Shown here: one piece after another, positions 32,367 to 44,487 of the stretch
Layout: each line of letters begins with the position of its first letter
Numbering within the stretch: the stretch's first letter is position 1
DNA from: Laguncularia racemosa
Lineage: Eukaryota; Streptophyta; Magnoliopsida; Myrtales; Combretaceae
Length of the DNA stretch: 64,000 nt
Assembly (NCBI GenBank): GCA_037954665.1
Contig: JBBMOL010000203.1
Span: 930,001 to 994,000 of the forward strand
Direction: 5' to 3'
Translations under genes and position numbers: made by a program
The notes under the pieces: generated by a model
What the model was told of the DNA's origin: nothing
Databases searched by the model: none
The model's input: only the letters and a program-made list of their open reading frames with translations

Positions 32367-33322
32367 TGACCCTTGTTCTTATATCTTCCACTTGCTTGGA
32401 AATAAGATTTGTAACTTCTACCCCTAGATCAATTTTGTAGCCCAAGTTAATGCTGTAACATATCAAAACTTGTTACCTTACTATGACTAGTTTTCTTATA
32501 GCAAATAATGTGAGCTAGAAGCTGATGGTGTAAGTTGTGCTCCACAAGTGTGAAAGTAGTGGCAAAAGATTTGGATGGTACAAAATCATCCTTCCTAAGT
32601 TGAATCTTCTAGAACCAAAAGGTTTCGACATTCATATTCTTAGGCCAAGAATTGGGTAGGTCCTCCATAGCCTTTTCATCATTATCATAGCTAAAAAATA
32701 TCTAAAATGTTTAAGCTCGATCACATGAACCTATCCATATTCCTGGAAGTTCATAGTGGAATAATTTTCCTCATTATCTATCGGCATTGTAGACAAAAAC
32801 TTGTGACATTCTTAAAGGCTAATTCTTTTATTTCAAAAAGCCGGATCCATGTTATCCATCACCAGCTATTGAATTTTCTCCTCCATCCTATAATCCCGTA
32901 AGAGCTCCCATTCTAAATACTGATGATTCATGAATCTCTTCTTCAACAATTATTTCTCTCTCTTTGGCAAACTCTTTATTAGAGAGGAGATTATTGGGTT
33001 AACCGTTGGAAGAAGATTCTCTTACAGATTTTTTTTTCTTCTTTTGAGGTTGAAGTTTTTTGGGTGGCATACTAGATGTTGATTGAAATTGAAAGACGAT
33101 ATCTTGATGAAGTGTGAAGGAGCGTGTGAAAGTGGAAAAGAAAGTGAGAGGGTGAAGTAGGGGATTGGGGTAACAGATATGATGAGAGGAGAGGGAGAGA
33201 CATACACCACATCGGCTATTAGAGACTATTCGTAGCCAGCTTACACCATCGAGTTTTAAAATAAATGGAGAAAATAAAAAATTCAAGAATAACAGAAAAT
33301 GCATAAAGGTCAGTGGCATTGA
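32367..33322 (-). pseudogene. Env-like ORF remnant of C, proximal part
   Basis: A candidate start at about 33070 gives MPPKKLQPQKKKKKSVRES, a basic N-terminus like those of Athila env-like ORFs. It stops after 23 residues, then has scattered readable stretches ('NKEFAKEREIIVEEEIHESS', 'ICYKKTSHSKVTSFDML'). The upstream-extended frame (from 33319) is hydrophobic and probably fortuitous. F1 separates this from the distal part at 25081-25540. Function as an envelope protein is not shown. Confidence 0.45.
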
Positions 33323-33587
33323 AAGACTAACATTAAAAGAAGGTCAGCATTGAAAGAAGGCCAACGTTGAAAGAAAGTTGATGTTGAAAGTTGAGGAGGA
33401 AAACTTGGGAAGAGATTTGGCGTAAAAGAATGCCACCTAAAAGTAGGCGACATAAATATATTAGGGTTTTTTTCTTTTGTTTGAGGTCGCCTAAAAGTTG
33501 GTGGCCTGAAATAATTTTTTTTATTTTTGAAAAAAAATTAACAAAACAAAACAAAATTATCTTAGTGTTAAGCATGGGTTGCCTCCC
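33323..33587 (-). other. Intergenic segment of C with half of the post-coding stem-loop
   Basis: Between integrase and the env-like region. At its right end the minus strand reads GGGAGGCAACCCATGCT (33571-33587). This is the 3' half of the stem-loop whose 5' half (AAGCGCTTCATGGGAG) lies at 37705-37720 across A2. It also contains short direct repeats of 'agttggtggcc/aagtaggcgac' type near 33430-33510. Confidence 0.6.
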
Positions 33588-34632
33588 TGATGTGCCTAAA
33601 CACACTTAAAAGCACATCCAAAAGACTTAAGAAAAACTATCTCAAGTCAAGGAAAAATCGGATCAAAAAATGGTACTTTTCAATTGAACCCTAATGATGA
33701 AATGATGAAATTCAAACAACCAATGATATAATTAGAATACCACAATGAAAATGCCTTCTAACAACACTCTAATTTCATGTAATCCACACAAATGAATCCT
33801 CAATCTGACAAAAGAAAACCGTAACAAAACAATCCCTTTTCCAATAGTGAAGAACACGTTATCAAGGAAAACCTTAAAGATGAATCAGATCAATTTGATA
33901 ATTGCTTCAAATAAGCATAAGAATTCATGAATAACAACAAGTAATTCTGACCAAGAAATATCTCAATTCAACCCTAGATATGACACACTAGAAAAGAAAA
34001 GAAATCACAACAAAATGAAATTGATATAACTCACAATTTCAAGATGTTGCACTCGCCACAATTTCAACTCTTGGGATTGAAATTGATAAGAGTTTAGAAC
34101 CAAGGTATGAACCCTAATTCTCATGTGAAAGGAGGTGTTTAATCTGCAAAAATGATAAGCTTCTCAAACCCTCTCTTAAGCAAGTATTTATACTTGCTAC
34201 TCCTAGGGTTAAAAAGTGCTCAAAATTACAAGTTTGCCACTTTTAAGATGGCTAGCCCTAAATGAAAATTACAAGGAAATAAAAGTGTCCCAAAACCAAA
34301 TACAACCAAAAATAGTTCATAAAAATGAAAAATACATAAAAGAAATGCTCTTCAAGATATCGGTCTTCTATAGGATCCATCGGCCCAACTCATCGCCGGT
34401 TCAGGTCGGTCCATGGATAACCCACAAGTTGAGTTTAAGTGAGTTTGTCCATTGCCCTGTAAAGCATGATAAGTATTCCTGTTGGAATATAAAATACATG
34501 AATAAGATAAAAGAGGTTAGTATATAAATAATTCCGGGGTCGATTTGCTCAAAATGGGTCCTCATCGCCAAGATTCGAAATCCTTTAGTTATTGCCCTAA
34601 TGATAAGTCTTGTCAAATTTTGATTCCTATCA
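33588..34632 (-). repeat. 3' LTR of A2
   Basis: Minus strand TGATAGGAATC (34632) to TTTAGGCACATCA (33588). TATA within its inverted repeat at 34179-34198. Purine tract GCCCGAGGAGA immediately precedes it on the minus strand. Confidence 0.95.
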
Positions 34633-35153
34633 TCTCCTCGGGCCTCAAAAACATTTGTCCTCAAATTTGGCAGATCAAATGCAGTAGAGACTCTATTTTC
34701 TAAAAGCAATCCATCTGAAGAAGTATCTCTACAGAATCTGAATATCTGTATTACCATAGTAGGTGATTGTTTTCTCTCCTCCATTTCTAGGATGTATCTC
34801 ATCTGCAACACAAACATGGACTCATTATCTACTGATGTCTCCCCTGTCTCAACCCATTCCATTGAGTTTGTTTCCTCTTTTTCTGACCCATCTATATGAT
34901 GCTGATCCTCAGGGTCTTCTAATGGTTGGCCCAACTGCTCATTACCCTCTAAAACCTCTGAAGGTGAACATAACTGTCTCTAAACAGTCTAGCTCTCTGG
35001 TGGTCTGCTCATCTGACTATGATTATCAGGATCCTCTAAAGGTTGGCACATCGGTGTCTGACAAATTTTATGCTCTAAGGGTTGGCTCATGTCACTAGAG
35101 CCCTCAAGAACCTTTGAAGGTTGGCATACTTGTGTCTGCACAATTTGGTCCTC
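34633..35153 (-). pseudogene. A2 tail: degenerate repeats of a Cys-Gln-Pro-rich linker
   Basis: Minus-strand reading shows several imperfect copies of a roughly 25-residue unit ('CQPSKVLEGSSDMSQPLEH', 'CQTPMCQPLEDPDNHSQMSR', 'CSPSEVLEGNEQLGQPLED'), then 'MFVLQMRYILEMEERKQSP' and the purine tract. A1 has the same tail after its protease (49594-50261), so in the ancestor it lay downstream of protease. Function unknown. Confidence 0.6.
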
Positions 35154-35519
35154 CTAGTCTAGGTAATCATCTACGGAACCTCTACCATCAAATGAAGGCA
35201 TCTGTAGCTTCGCACACTCTGGTCCTCGAAGTCGTCTAAATTCCTTGTTCGGGTATGGATTAAGCCCAAAATTATCATATCTATCTTCCCTAAGAGCATA
35301 ATAATCTCCTTTTACTCTAGGTAGCGCCTGAAGGTTTACCATAGGTGGTGGTGGCAATGTCATCCTATCAATCCTTCTTGCTAATGTAGCAACAATTTTG
35401 GTAAGGTCCCGAAGTTGTTCATCTAGAGTTCTTCCATTTGTATTTTGACGACTTAGTTTGCTACCCACTTGGCCATTGGCCTCATTGCCAATGTACCCAT
35501 TCACACTATCATATGACAT
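35154..35519 (-). pseudogene. A2 gag N-terminus
   Basis: Open for 121 codons from ATG at 35519: MSYDSVNGYIGNEANGQVGS, a heptad-like 'LDEQLRDLTKIVATLARRID', 'MTLPPPPMVNLQAL', then 'KLQMPSFDGRGSVDDYLD'. It ends just where the capsid's conserved 'EYLEWE' region should begin. Homologous to A0. It could encode a short Gag fragment but has no capsid or zinc knuckle. Confidence 0.75.
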
Positions 35520-36659
35520 GTTTGTGGATGCGATTTATCTAAAGTACAAATGTAATCTAAAATAATTTGTAGCACACTCCCTTCACTTCACCACGTCACA
35601 GTAACAAGTTTGAATAACAACACACGTACTTATATACCCACGGTGCAACAAGTCACCAATGCAATAAATACTTTTTATCACTTCAAGTATATTAGAATAA
35701 GTGAAGCACAAATAAATACCTCTAAGTAGTTAAGAAATTAAATTCAACTCACAAGTGTTGAAGTAATAAGTTCAATTACTTTCACACTTTAATGTTTGTT
35801 TTTGAATTCAAATTCTACTACTACAATTTTCCTTTCTTGCCACGGTTTCACACCTACAATTGATCTTGATGTGCAACACCTTTAATCCACATAAATCCAC
35901 AAATTTACACCACCACACACACCTTCAATCACGGTGCACTCACTCCACCAATAACTCCACGGCAACAACACAAACAACAACAACAATTAAGATGTATCAC
36001 TTCTACGGCAACAACAAGGTGAATATTGATTACAAGTAGTCTTCAACTTCCACGGCAAATAGTGAAGACAAAAGATTAATAAGTAGCTTTCCCAAAATGA
36101 ATTCCGAATCCCACTATAGGCAGCAACTTTCAATTTGAAATTCAAATAACTTCACTTATTGCAAGCCTTCCTCAATTGGTAACAATGAATTCAAATTCAA
36201 AAAGCAATCATTAACTCCCACAAGTTAATTGCATATGATTTGAATTCAAATAATTCCTTACTAATCAAACTTAATGTAATATGGAAATTGTACTTCACCA
36301 ATTCAAAATTACACAATGGAATTCAAAGACAACAAACAACACAACTCCTCACGCCACAAGCTACTTCACGGCAAGAATTGGTAAGTTTTACAAGTTCAAG
36401 AAAAATTACTAAAGCAAACTTCACTTTGTACTTCTACTCTTCCACATAAATTAGTGTTCACAAAGTGATATAATAACCTTCCCAAATCAACTCCAACAAT
36501 CAGCAAATCAAATCCCAATCCAAAGTAATTTCGCAATCTCAAACAACAACAACAACACAATTGCGGTATTCACTTGATCAACCCTAATTGATGTTCACTT
36601 CCACGAAATTGAATACAACCAATTACCTTCTCTCAACAAGAGCTCTGATACCAAAAAGA
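35520..36659 (-). other. A2 5' leader and PBS
   Basis: Long AT-rich leader with repeated 'gaattcaaat' and 'cacggcaa' words (plus strand). Intact PBS on the minus strand at 36642-36653 (TGGTATCAGAGC), six bases from the LTR. Similar leaders precede the protease ORFs of A1, A3 and A5. Confidence 0.8.
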
Positions 36660-37704
36660 TGATGTGCCTAAACACACTTAAAATCACATCCAAAAGACTT
36701 AAGAAAAACTATCTCAAGTCAAGGAAAAATCGGATCCAAAAATGGCACTTTTCAATTGAACCCTAATGATGAAATGATGAAATTCAAACAACCAATGATA
36801 TAATTAGAATACCACAATGAAAATTCCTACTAACAACACTCTAATTTCATGTAATCCATGCAAATGAATCCTCAATTTGACAAAAGAAAACCGTAACAAA
36901 ACAATCCCTTTTCCAATAGTGAAGAACACGTTATCAAGGAAATCCTTAGAGATGAATCGGATCAATTTGATAATTCCTTCAAATAAGCATAAGAATTCAT
37001 GAATAACAACAAGTAATTCTGACCAAGAACTATCTCAATTCAACCCTAGATATGACACACTAGAGAAGAAAAGAAATCACAACAAAATGAAATTGATATA
37101 ACTCACAATTTCAAGATGTTGCACTCGCCAAAATTTCAACTCTTGGGATTGAAATTGATAAGAGTTTGGAACCAAGGTATGAACCCTAATTCTCACGTGA
37201 AAGGAGGTGTTTAATCTGCAAAAATGATAAGCTTCTCAAACCCTCTCTTAAGCAAGTATTTATACTTGCTACTCCTAGGGTTAAAAAGTGCTCAAAATTA
37301 CAAGTTTGCCACTTTTAAGGTAGCTAGCCCTAAATGAAAATTACAAGGAAATAAAAGTGTCCCAAAACCAAATACAACCAAAAATAGTTCATAAAAATGA
37401 AAAATACATAAAAGAAATGCTCTTCAAGATATCGGTCTTCTATAGGATCCATTGGCCCAGCTCATTGCCGGTTAAGGTCGGTCCATGGATAACCCACAAG
37501 TTGAGTTTAAGTGAGTTTGTCCATTGCCCTGTAAAGCATGATAAGTATTCCTGTTGGAATATAAAATACATGAATAAGATAAAAGAGGTTAGTATATAAA
37601 TAATTCCGGGGTCGATTTGCTCAAAATGGGTCCTCATTGCCAAGATTCGAAATCCTTTAGTTATTGCCCTAATGATAAGTCTTGTCGGATTTTGATTCCT
37701 ATCA
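36660..37704 (-). repeat. 5' LTR of A2
   Basis: 1045 bp, same length as the 3' LTR. TATA in its inverted repeat at 37251-37270 (TATA core 37257-37264). Confidence 0.95.
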
Positions 37705-37709
37705 CTCCC

Positions 37710-38955
37710 ATGAAGCGCTTAGTTTAAAATTGCTGACCTAACTTCCATGGTGTTTTAAATCGGATTTATTAGATCTACGATAGTAGTAGCACTATCAATG
37801 CTTTCTCCTTCATAGTAATGCTTCAGAAAATAACCGTTTACTTTAAAAGTATGGTTGTCTTTTACCTTTAACTCAACTACACCATAGGGAAAAACATTAG
37901 CAAAGATAAATGGTCTAGACCATCGAGATCTCAACTTGCCTAGAAAAAACTTCAATCAAGAGTTGTATAACAGAACTTTTTTCCCAAGCAAAAACTCTTG
38001 CCTTATGATGTTTTTATCGTGCCATTGCTTCACCCACTCCTTGTATATCCTAGCATTTTCATATGCTTCTTTTCTCATCTCAGCCATCTGATTCAACTGA
38101 AGCAACCACTTTACACCTGTGGCTTAGAAATCAAAGTTAAGGTGTTTTATGACCCAATATGCCTTGTGCTCAAACATGATTTACCATAAACATTCTTACA
38201 GGGGGACATGCCTATAGGGGTTTTGAAAGTTGTTCTATAAGCCCACAATGTATCATCGTGTTTTAAAGACTAATCGTTCCTAGATGCATTGATAGTTTTC
38301 TTTAAGATATGCTTTATTTCCCTATTAGAAACCTCAACTTGTCCATAAGTTTGTGAATGATAAGGGGTGGCAATTTTATGAGTAACTTCATATTTGAATA
38401 ACAATTTTTCAAACTGCCTATTGCAAAAATGTAATCCCCTATCACTTATGATAGCTTTAGATACCCCAAATCTTGAAAATATGTTCTTTTTCAAAAATCT
38501 AATGACAACTCTACTATCATTAGTCTGTAAAGCAACTGCTTCTACCCATTTTGAAACATAATCCATAGCCATATGAATATATTTGTTTGAAAAAGATGAG
38601 AGAAAATGACCTATAAAGTCTATTCCCCACACATCAAAAAGCTCAATTACAAGAATGTTATTCTATGGTAATTCATGTCTCTTAGAAATGTTACTAATCC
38701 TTTGACATTAAGCACAAGTTGTAATGTAATTCTAGTAATCATTAAACAATTTAGGCCAATAAAATCCACAAGATAAAAATCTTAGCTACAATTCTTTCCA
38801 CACCAAAGTGGCCTCCTGCTTCCTTAGAATGATAATGTTGTATTATGCTAAGCTCTTTAGTCTTAGGCACACAATGACTAATTACTTGGTTAGCATAACA
38901 TTTTAACAGATATGGTTCATCCCAAAAATAATATTTCACATCATGTAAAAAATTC
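37710..38955 (-). pseudogene. Integrase of element C
   Basis: The zinc region is partly readable ('VISHCVPKTKELSIIQHYHS', 'KEAGGHFGVERIVAKI'). Core 38632-38270: 'MWGIDFIGHFLSSFSNKYIH', 'AIISDRGLHFCNRQFEKLL', 'TYGQVEVSNREIKHILKKT', with D, D and E all kept. The C-terminal part after stops: 'LGKLRSRWSRPFIFANVFPY' and 'HTFKVNGYFLKHYYEGE'. It ends just before the stem-loop motif and A2. Confidence 0.88.
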
Positions 38956-39035
38956 TTTTTTTATTGATGTGACAAACCATACGGTGTGATTTTGTTGATC
39001 GGGTAATTGACTATATCAGCATACCAAGGCAATCC

Positions 39036-39691
39036 TTAGATATCTACTACATGCAACCGTTCATCAAGAAACTTTTCATTAACAGGTAGATCTAAATAAT
39101 CAGATTCCAAATGGGATAAATGACTAGCCACTACATTCTTTTTGTTAATGGGTAGATCTAAACAATCGGATTCTAAATGGGATAAATGATTAGCCACTGC
39201 ATTTTCATTTCCCTTTTTATCTTTAATTTCTATGTCAAATTCTTGCAATAGTAAAATCTAGCAAACTAGCCTAGGTTTAGCATCAACTTTAGCAACAAAT
39301 TCTTAAGAGCAATATGGTTTGTGTATACTATGATCTTAAAACCTATCAGATAAGGCCAAAACTTATCACATGCAAACATAACTGCTAAAAGCTCTTTTTT
39401 AATTGTGGCATAGTTTTTCTAGGCCTCACTCAAGGTTCTACTAGCATAGTATATTACATGAAATAACTTAACTTTCCTTTGCCCAAGTACCACTCCTATA
39501 GCATAGTCACTAGCATCACACATAAGCTCAAACGGAAGCTCCCAATCAGGTGCAACAATCACTAGTGTAGAAGTGCGCTTCTCCTTCAATAAATTGAATG
39601 CTTGCAAACAACTATCATAAAAAACAAAAGCAGAATCTTTTTCAAGTAAATTACAAAGAGTTCTAGAGATTTTAAAAAAGTCCCTAATAAA
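39036..39691 (-). pseudogene. RNase H of element C
   Basis: Continues from the RT after the solo LTR: 'IRDFFKISRTLCNLLEKDSA', 'APDWELPFELMCDASDYAIG', 'IYYASRTLSEA', then a frameshifted 'IVYTNHIALKNLL' and 'QEFDIEIKDKKGNENAVANH'. The last portion contains a duplicated 'HLSHLESDCLDLPINKK / HLSHLESDYLDLPVNEK' unit (39050-39210), an in-frame duplication of about 63 bp. Confidence 0.85.
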
Positions 39692-40350
39692 TTATGTGCT
39701 CAAAACCACTTTGAAGCACAATCAAATGACTCAAGAAAAAAAATTCTCAAGTCTCATACAAACCGGTCCAAGTGACTAGGAAATTGCGTGACCCTAATGG
39801 AACTTTGATGAAATCCAATGATTCAAAGATACAATCAACTTCCACTAACGATCAATTTCACTAATCAACATTAAGAACAAGAGAATTACACGTGAAATGG
39901 ATGTAAAAGACAAGCACAAAAACCGTGAACTCAAAACCTTCCAACCATGCCAATTCACGCCAATCACTAAAGAGCAATTCAATCTCAATGAACAATCAAC
40001 CTTACAAGATGATTATCCACGAATTACAATCACCAATAATTCCAAGAAAGATTTAAATCTACCCTAGATATGACTCACTAGAGAAGAAATGAACATACAA
40101 CAAATATGGAATCGATATGACTCACAATTCCCCTTCGTCGCACTCACTAAGTCTGAGGGAGTTTGTCCATTACCCTATAAAATATGATAAGTGTGCTTGT
40201 TGGAAAACACAATACAAGAATAATAGAAAAGAGGTTAATTTATAAATAATTTCGGGGTCGATTTGCTCAAAATGGGCCCTCATCGCAAAAATTCAAATTC
40301 CTTTAGTTCTTGCCCTAATGATAGGTCTTGTTGGATTTTGATTCCTATCA
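39692..40350 (-). mobile_element. Solo family-A LTR (minus), internally deleted, TSD ATAAA
   Basis: Minus strand TGATAGGAATC (40350) to GAGCACATAA (39692; terminal CA mutated), flanked by ATAAA at 39687-39691 and 40351-40355. It is about 250-350 bp shorter than other A LTRs: the segment holding the TATA inverted repeat is missing, with the break near 40150. Removing it rejoins C's RT ('VGFYRRFI' to 'RDFFKI'). Confidence 0.92.
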
Positions 40351-40355
40351 ATAAA

Positions 40356-41479
40356 CCTCCTATAGAAGCCAACATATCCTAGGAAGCTCCTGACTCATTT
40401 TATTGAAGTGGGGATGGTAACTTCTCTATTATCTCCGCCTTTTCCCTATCAACCTCAATCTCTTTCCTTAACACCATGTGACCTAAGACTATTCCCTCTC
40501 TTACCATAAAATGGCATTTCACCCAGTTCAAAAGCAGATTAGTCTCTTTACATCTTTTAAGTACACAACTTAAATTTGTCAAACATGATTCAAATGACCT
40601 CTTAAAGACAGAAAATTCATCTATAAATATTTCAATGAAATTTTCTAACATGTTAGAAAATATAGACATCATAAACTTTTGGACAGTGGTAGGTGCATTA
40701 TAGAGACCAAAGAGCATTCTCCTAAAGGAAAAAGTGCCATAAGGACAAGTAAAGGTGGTTTTCTCTTGGTCTTTAGGTGCTATATGAATCTGGTTATAAC
40801 CATAATAACCATTTAGAAAACAATAATAGTCATGCCTTACAAGTTTTTCTAGCATTCGATCTATGAAGGGAAGGGGAAAATGGTCTTTATGGGTAGCATC
40901 ATTTAATTTCCTATAATCTATACAAACGCCCCACCTAGTCACAATATAAGTAGGGATTAATTCATTAGCCTCATTCTTTACTATAGTCAGACCACCCTTT
41001 TTAGGCACCACCTGAATAAGATTAACCCATTTACTATTAGAGATATGGTAGATAACATCTGCATCTAGTAGTTTAAGCACTTTCTTCTTTACTACCTCCT
41101 GAAGAGTTAAGTTAAGTCTTCTCTGTGGTTATACTGTAGGTTTGCACTCAGCTTCCAAAAGTATCTTATAAGTGCACATCAGAGGACCGATACCTTTGAT
41201 ATCTACAATGGTCCACTCTATCGCCTCCTTATGTTCTCTCAACGCACTTAGGAGTTGTTCCTCTTGAGCACTTGTCAAAGAAGAGCAGATGATTATTAGC
41301 AAAGTATCATCCACTCTAAGATAAACATATTTTAAATAGCTAGGCAAGTGTTTAAGTTCTAGCACTAGAGGTTGTGTCAAAGATGGCATTGGTTTTGTTT
41401 TAATAGTACCCAACTCCTCATAGTATCTAACCTTGATTTCTGACACCCGTTCTACACATTCTTCCTTAGGTTCATTGTT
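40356..41479 (-). pseudogene. Reverse transcriptase of element C
   Basis: Linker 'KAIEWTIVDIKGIGP' is followed, after a stop, by RT: 'WVNLIQVVPKKGGLTIVKNE', 'WGVCIDYRKLNDATHKDHFP', 'YYGYNQIHIAPKDQEKTTFT'. Then comes 'EIFIDEFSVF' where Athila RT has an F(M/V)DD-type active site; the second catalytic Asp is Glu. Then 'CLTNLSCVLKRCKETNLLLN'. Open over 226 codons but with a changed catalytic residue and upstream stops. Confidence 0.88.
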
Positions 41480-42332
41480 TGATAGGAATCAAAATCCTAC
41501 AAGACCTATCACTAGGGCAAAAGCTAAAGGGTTATAAAATTTGGCAAAAAGAGTCCTCTTTGAACAAACCGACCCCAAAAATATTTGTATACTAACTTCT
41601 TTTCTATTACTTATTTGTTGTGCATTCCAACAGGTATACTTGTCAGTTTTTATAAGGCGATGGATAAACTCGCTAAAGCTCAGCTTATGGGTTATTCATG
41701 GACCAACATAAACCAAAGAAAAACTGGTCCAACAAATTGTTCAATTAAATTGAAGAACTGGCCACTTGAGAACCGACCATTTCATTTAGCAATTGTAATT
41801 TCTTTTCTTGGAACCGGCCACCTAAGTATTTTATTTGTAATTTTCATGTTGTTTTTACCCTAATTGGAGCAAATTTAAATACTTGTTAACTAGGGTTTGT
41901 ATAGAGCTTTTGACATTTTGAGAAAAATACACACTTTGAGTCGTAAGGGAGAACCTTGCAAATCAAAGATATCTTATCAATTTCTTGTGAAATTATGGCA
42001 AGATTCAACAAGTGTAGATTATGAGTAATATCAATCTTCCATTTGTTGTTAGCAAATTGTATTTATTAAGTCATATCTAGGTGCAATTTGTGGTTACCTT
42101 TATTCACGTGATTTTGATGAAATTTTCAGATTTTGATCAATTAAATTTTGAAATTGCTTCCTAGTGTATATTGCATGATTAAACCATTGAGCATTTACAT
42201 ACTTATTATTTCACATTTCACTTAGTCATTTGCTTAAGTGGAATTCCATTTCATCACGCCAATTTAGGGATTTTGCATTATTGAATTCTCCAATTGGATA
42301 GTGTACATGTGCTTTGGATTTTAGGCACATCA
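41480..42332 (+). mobile_element. Solo family-A LTR (plus)
   Basis: TGATAGGAATC to TTAGGCACATCA, 853 bp, flanks TTGTT (41475-41479) and TTGTC (42333-42337), one difference. The TATA region is mutated ('AGCAAATTTAAATACTTG'). It lies between protease and RT of C. Confidence 0.88.
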
Positions 42333-42337
42333 TTGTC

Positions 42338-43222
42338 ATCGCTCCAATCATCCAAATGTCTTAGAACTAATTCCATTGTATCCATACTTGTTATCTCCTT
42401 GATAGACTCAAAGGTAAGCTCGTCAATAATATCAATGGTATAAGAAGATTTACATTCATCAAATTTCTTTGTGGCATCACAAACATTAAAAGTTATTTGG
42501 TCGTCAATAACTCTTAAGGTAAGCTTACCTTATTCCACATCTATTAATGCTTTACCTATTGTAAGGAACGGTATGCCTAAGATCATGGGCACCTCTTAGT
42601 CTTGTTCCATTTCTAAGACTATGAAATCAACTGGAAATATGAATTTATCTACCTTCACGAGGACATTCTCGACTATACCTCTCCTACATATTTGATGCTC
42701 TTGCCAGCAAGTTACAAGGTAACATAAGTTTCCCTGCACTCTCCAAGTCTAGGTTTCCTGAAAGTAGATAAAGGCATTAAATTTATACTTACACTAGAAT
42801 TAATAAGGACTTTTTCAAAATGAAAATTTACTATAGTGCAAGGAATAGTGAAACTCCCCTGATCTCTTTGTTTCCATGGTAGGTTAGACATGTCCTTCTA
42901 TAGGATCATAGAACACTCTCCTATAAGCATCACAAGCTCACTCCCCTTAATTTTCCTCTTTTTGGTAAATAAAACCTTCTTGAATTTAGCATATGAAGGC
43001 ATCTACTAAAGTGCTTCTACAAATGAAATGTTAATTTGCAACTTCTTAAAAACCTCTAGGAACTTACCAAATTGGGCATCCAACTACTGTTGTTTAAGTC
43101 TTCCTAGAAAGGGGATAGGAGGAACATACAGTTTCACCTTTGAGGTTTTCTACTTTGGTTCTGTCACCTCCGATTTCATTTTGTTCTTCTCTGAACTCTC
43201 CTTTTGGTTTTAAACTTTTCTG
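42338..43222 (-). pseudogene. Protease region of element C
   Basis: Minus-strand pieces 'VYVPPIPFLGRLKQQ', 'QMPSYAKFKKVLFTKKRKIK', 'GSFTIPCTIVNFHFEKVLIN' and 'SSVSINLMPLSTF'. The protease active site should read DLGASIN; here it is NSSVSIN (about 42788-42810), so the catalytic Asp is lost. 'VPMILGIPFLTIGKALIDVE' is the conserved downstream segment. Several stops. Confidence 0.8.
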
Positions 43223-44487
43223 TCAACTCTCTAGTTCCTTACCGCTTCTTAGCATTATAGCATTGGCACCCTTGGGGTTTTCCTTAGTGTTGCTTGGCAA
43301 AGACCCTAATGGTCTATTACTCCATTGTTGAGAAATATGACCGATTTGATTCTCTAAATTTTGAATAGTGACTTGTTGATTCTGTAACATGGTGTTAGTC
43401 TTTTGCATATAATTCAAATGACCACTTCCATTCTAAGTTGATTTTGTTGAGGTAGAGCATTATGAGCAAGTCCTTGCTTTTAGAATGCAAGTGCGATTTA
43501 AGAGCATTATTCTCATTCCTCCATAAGAAATTTAGATGATTACACCACCATAGATTGTAAGTGTTTGAATAAGGTCCTTGATTCCCCCATTGAAAATTGT
43601 TGACATAGTTCACTTGCTCTCCATTAGATGAATTTGAGGAATTTCCAGCTAAGCACGCAAAATTTGAATGTGGTCCTAAACATAACTCACAAAAAGCAAC
43701 TTGATTAGTATTAACCGATTATGCTGAAATGAGTTTACTTACCTAGGTGGTGAGGATGCAATTTGAGATAACATTGTATCTATGTCACTGACTAATGCCA
43801 CTCTTGATTTACTTCTCTCATTTTGCCAATTATGTGCACTAGAAGCCATTTCTTCTATCAAAGCATTAGCTTCATCATAGTTTTTACCCATTAGTGCGCC
43901 TCTAGATGCAGCATCTACTAAGATCTCAATGTCCCATCCAAATTGAGTTAGAAAATCTCAATCAGGAGATTATCTAGCAATCCATGATGTAGGTAATTTT
44001 TTATTGCCTCCTTGAATCTCTCCCATGCCTCATATAGTGATTCACCACTAAACTTGGTGAAATTGGTGATGTCGTTTCTTAACTTTGCAATCTTGGATGG
44101 TGGGAAAAATCTCTTTAGAAACATAGATGAGAGATTGACATAGGTGGTGATGAACTCTTGTGGTAGTGAATTGAACCAAGCTTTAGCTTTATCCCTTAGT
44201 GAGAAAGGATAAAGTTGTAATCCGATGATGTCAGGCGTAACATTATTCATTTTCACTATATTACAATATTGGAGAAATCCTGCAATATGCTCATCAGGAC
44301 TCTCATTTGGATATCCTCCAAACTAATTTATTTGAACCATCTGAATGAGTGGCGAATTTAGTTTAAAATTATTGGCCTAAATAGTAGGTACCCTAATTAT
44401 AGAACTCGCAACAGTAGGTACTATACAGTCCCAAAGTGCTCTAGCAACAACCTAAATCTAATGGTTGTTGTTGTTGTTGTCTGGCAT
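43223..44487 (-). pseudogene. gag of element C
   Basis: ATG at 44487 (MPDNNNNNH). Capsid: 'DIIGLQLYPFSLRDKAKAWF', 'RFFPPSKIAKLRNDITNFTK', 'SLYEAWERFKEAIKNYLHHG'. Zinc-knuckle-like CELCLGPHSNFAC (one residue shorter than C-x2-C-x4-H-x4-C) near 43650-43690. Then 'NPFSNTYN'-like 'GPYSNTYNLWW', and the linker 'MQKTNTMLQNQQVTIQNLEN' to 'NAIMLRSGKELES'. Frameshifts lie between 43948 and 43613 and again near 43415. Confidence 0.87.

Larger units (their letters stand above)
33588..37704 (-). mobile_element. A2: reduced family-A element, TSD CTCCC
   Basis: Two LTRs of exactly 1045 bp each (33588-34632 and 36660-37704) around a 2.0-kb interior with only a gag N-terminus and a proline-rich tail. The flanks are CTCCC (33583-33587 and 37705-37709). 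The LTRs differ by about 3 to 4 percent in the first 230 bp compared by eye, so the insertion is fairly recent, despite having no protease, RT or integrase. Confidence 0.96.

Noticed and set aside
32999..33319. Minus-strand ORF with a hydrophobic N-terminal half as a secreted env protein
   Set aside because: The hydrophobic part is upstream of the plausible start MPPKKLQ and looks fortuitous. I kept only a low-confidence env-like remnant.
35940..36660. Possible host gene exon in the A2 leader
   Set aside because: The sequence is bounded by LTR and gag of A2 and matches the leaders of A1, A3 and A5; no homologous protein is recognisable.
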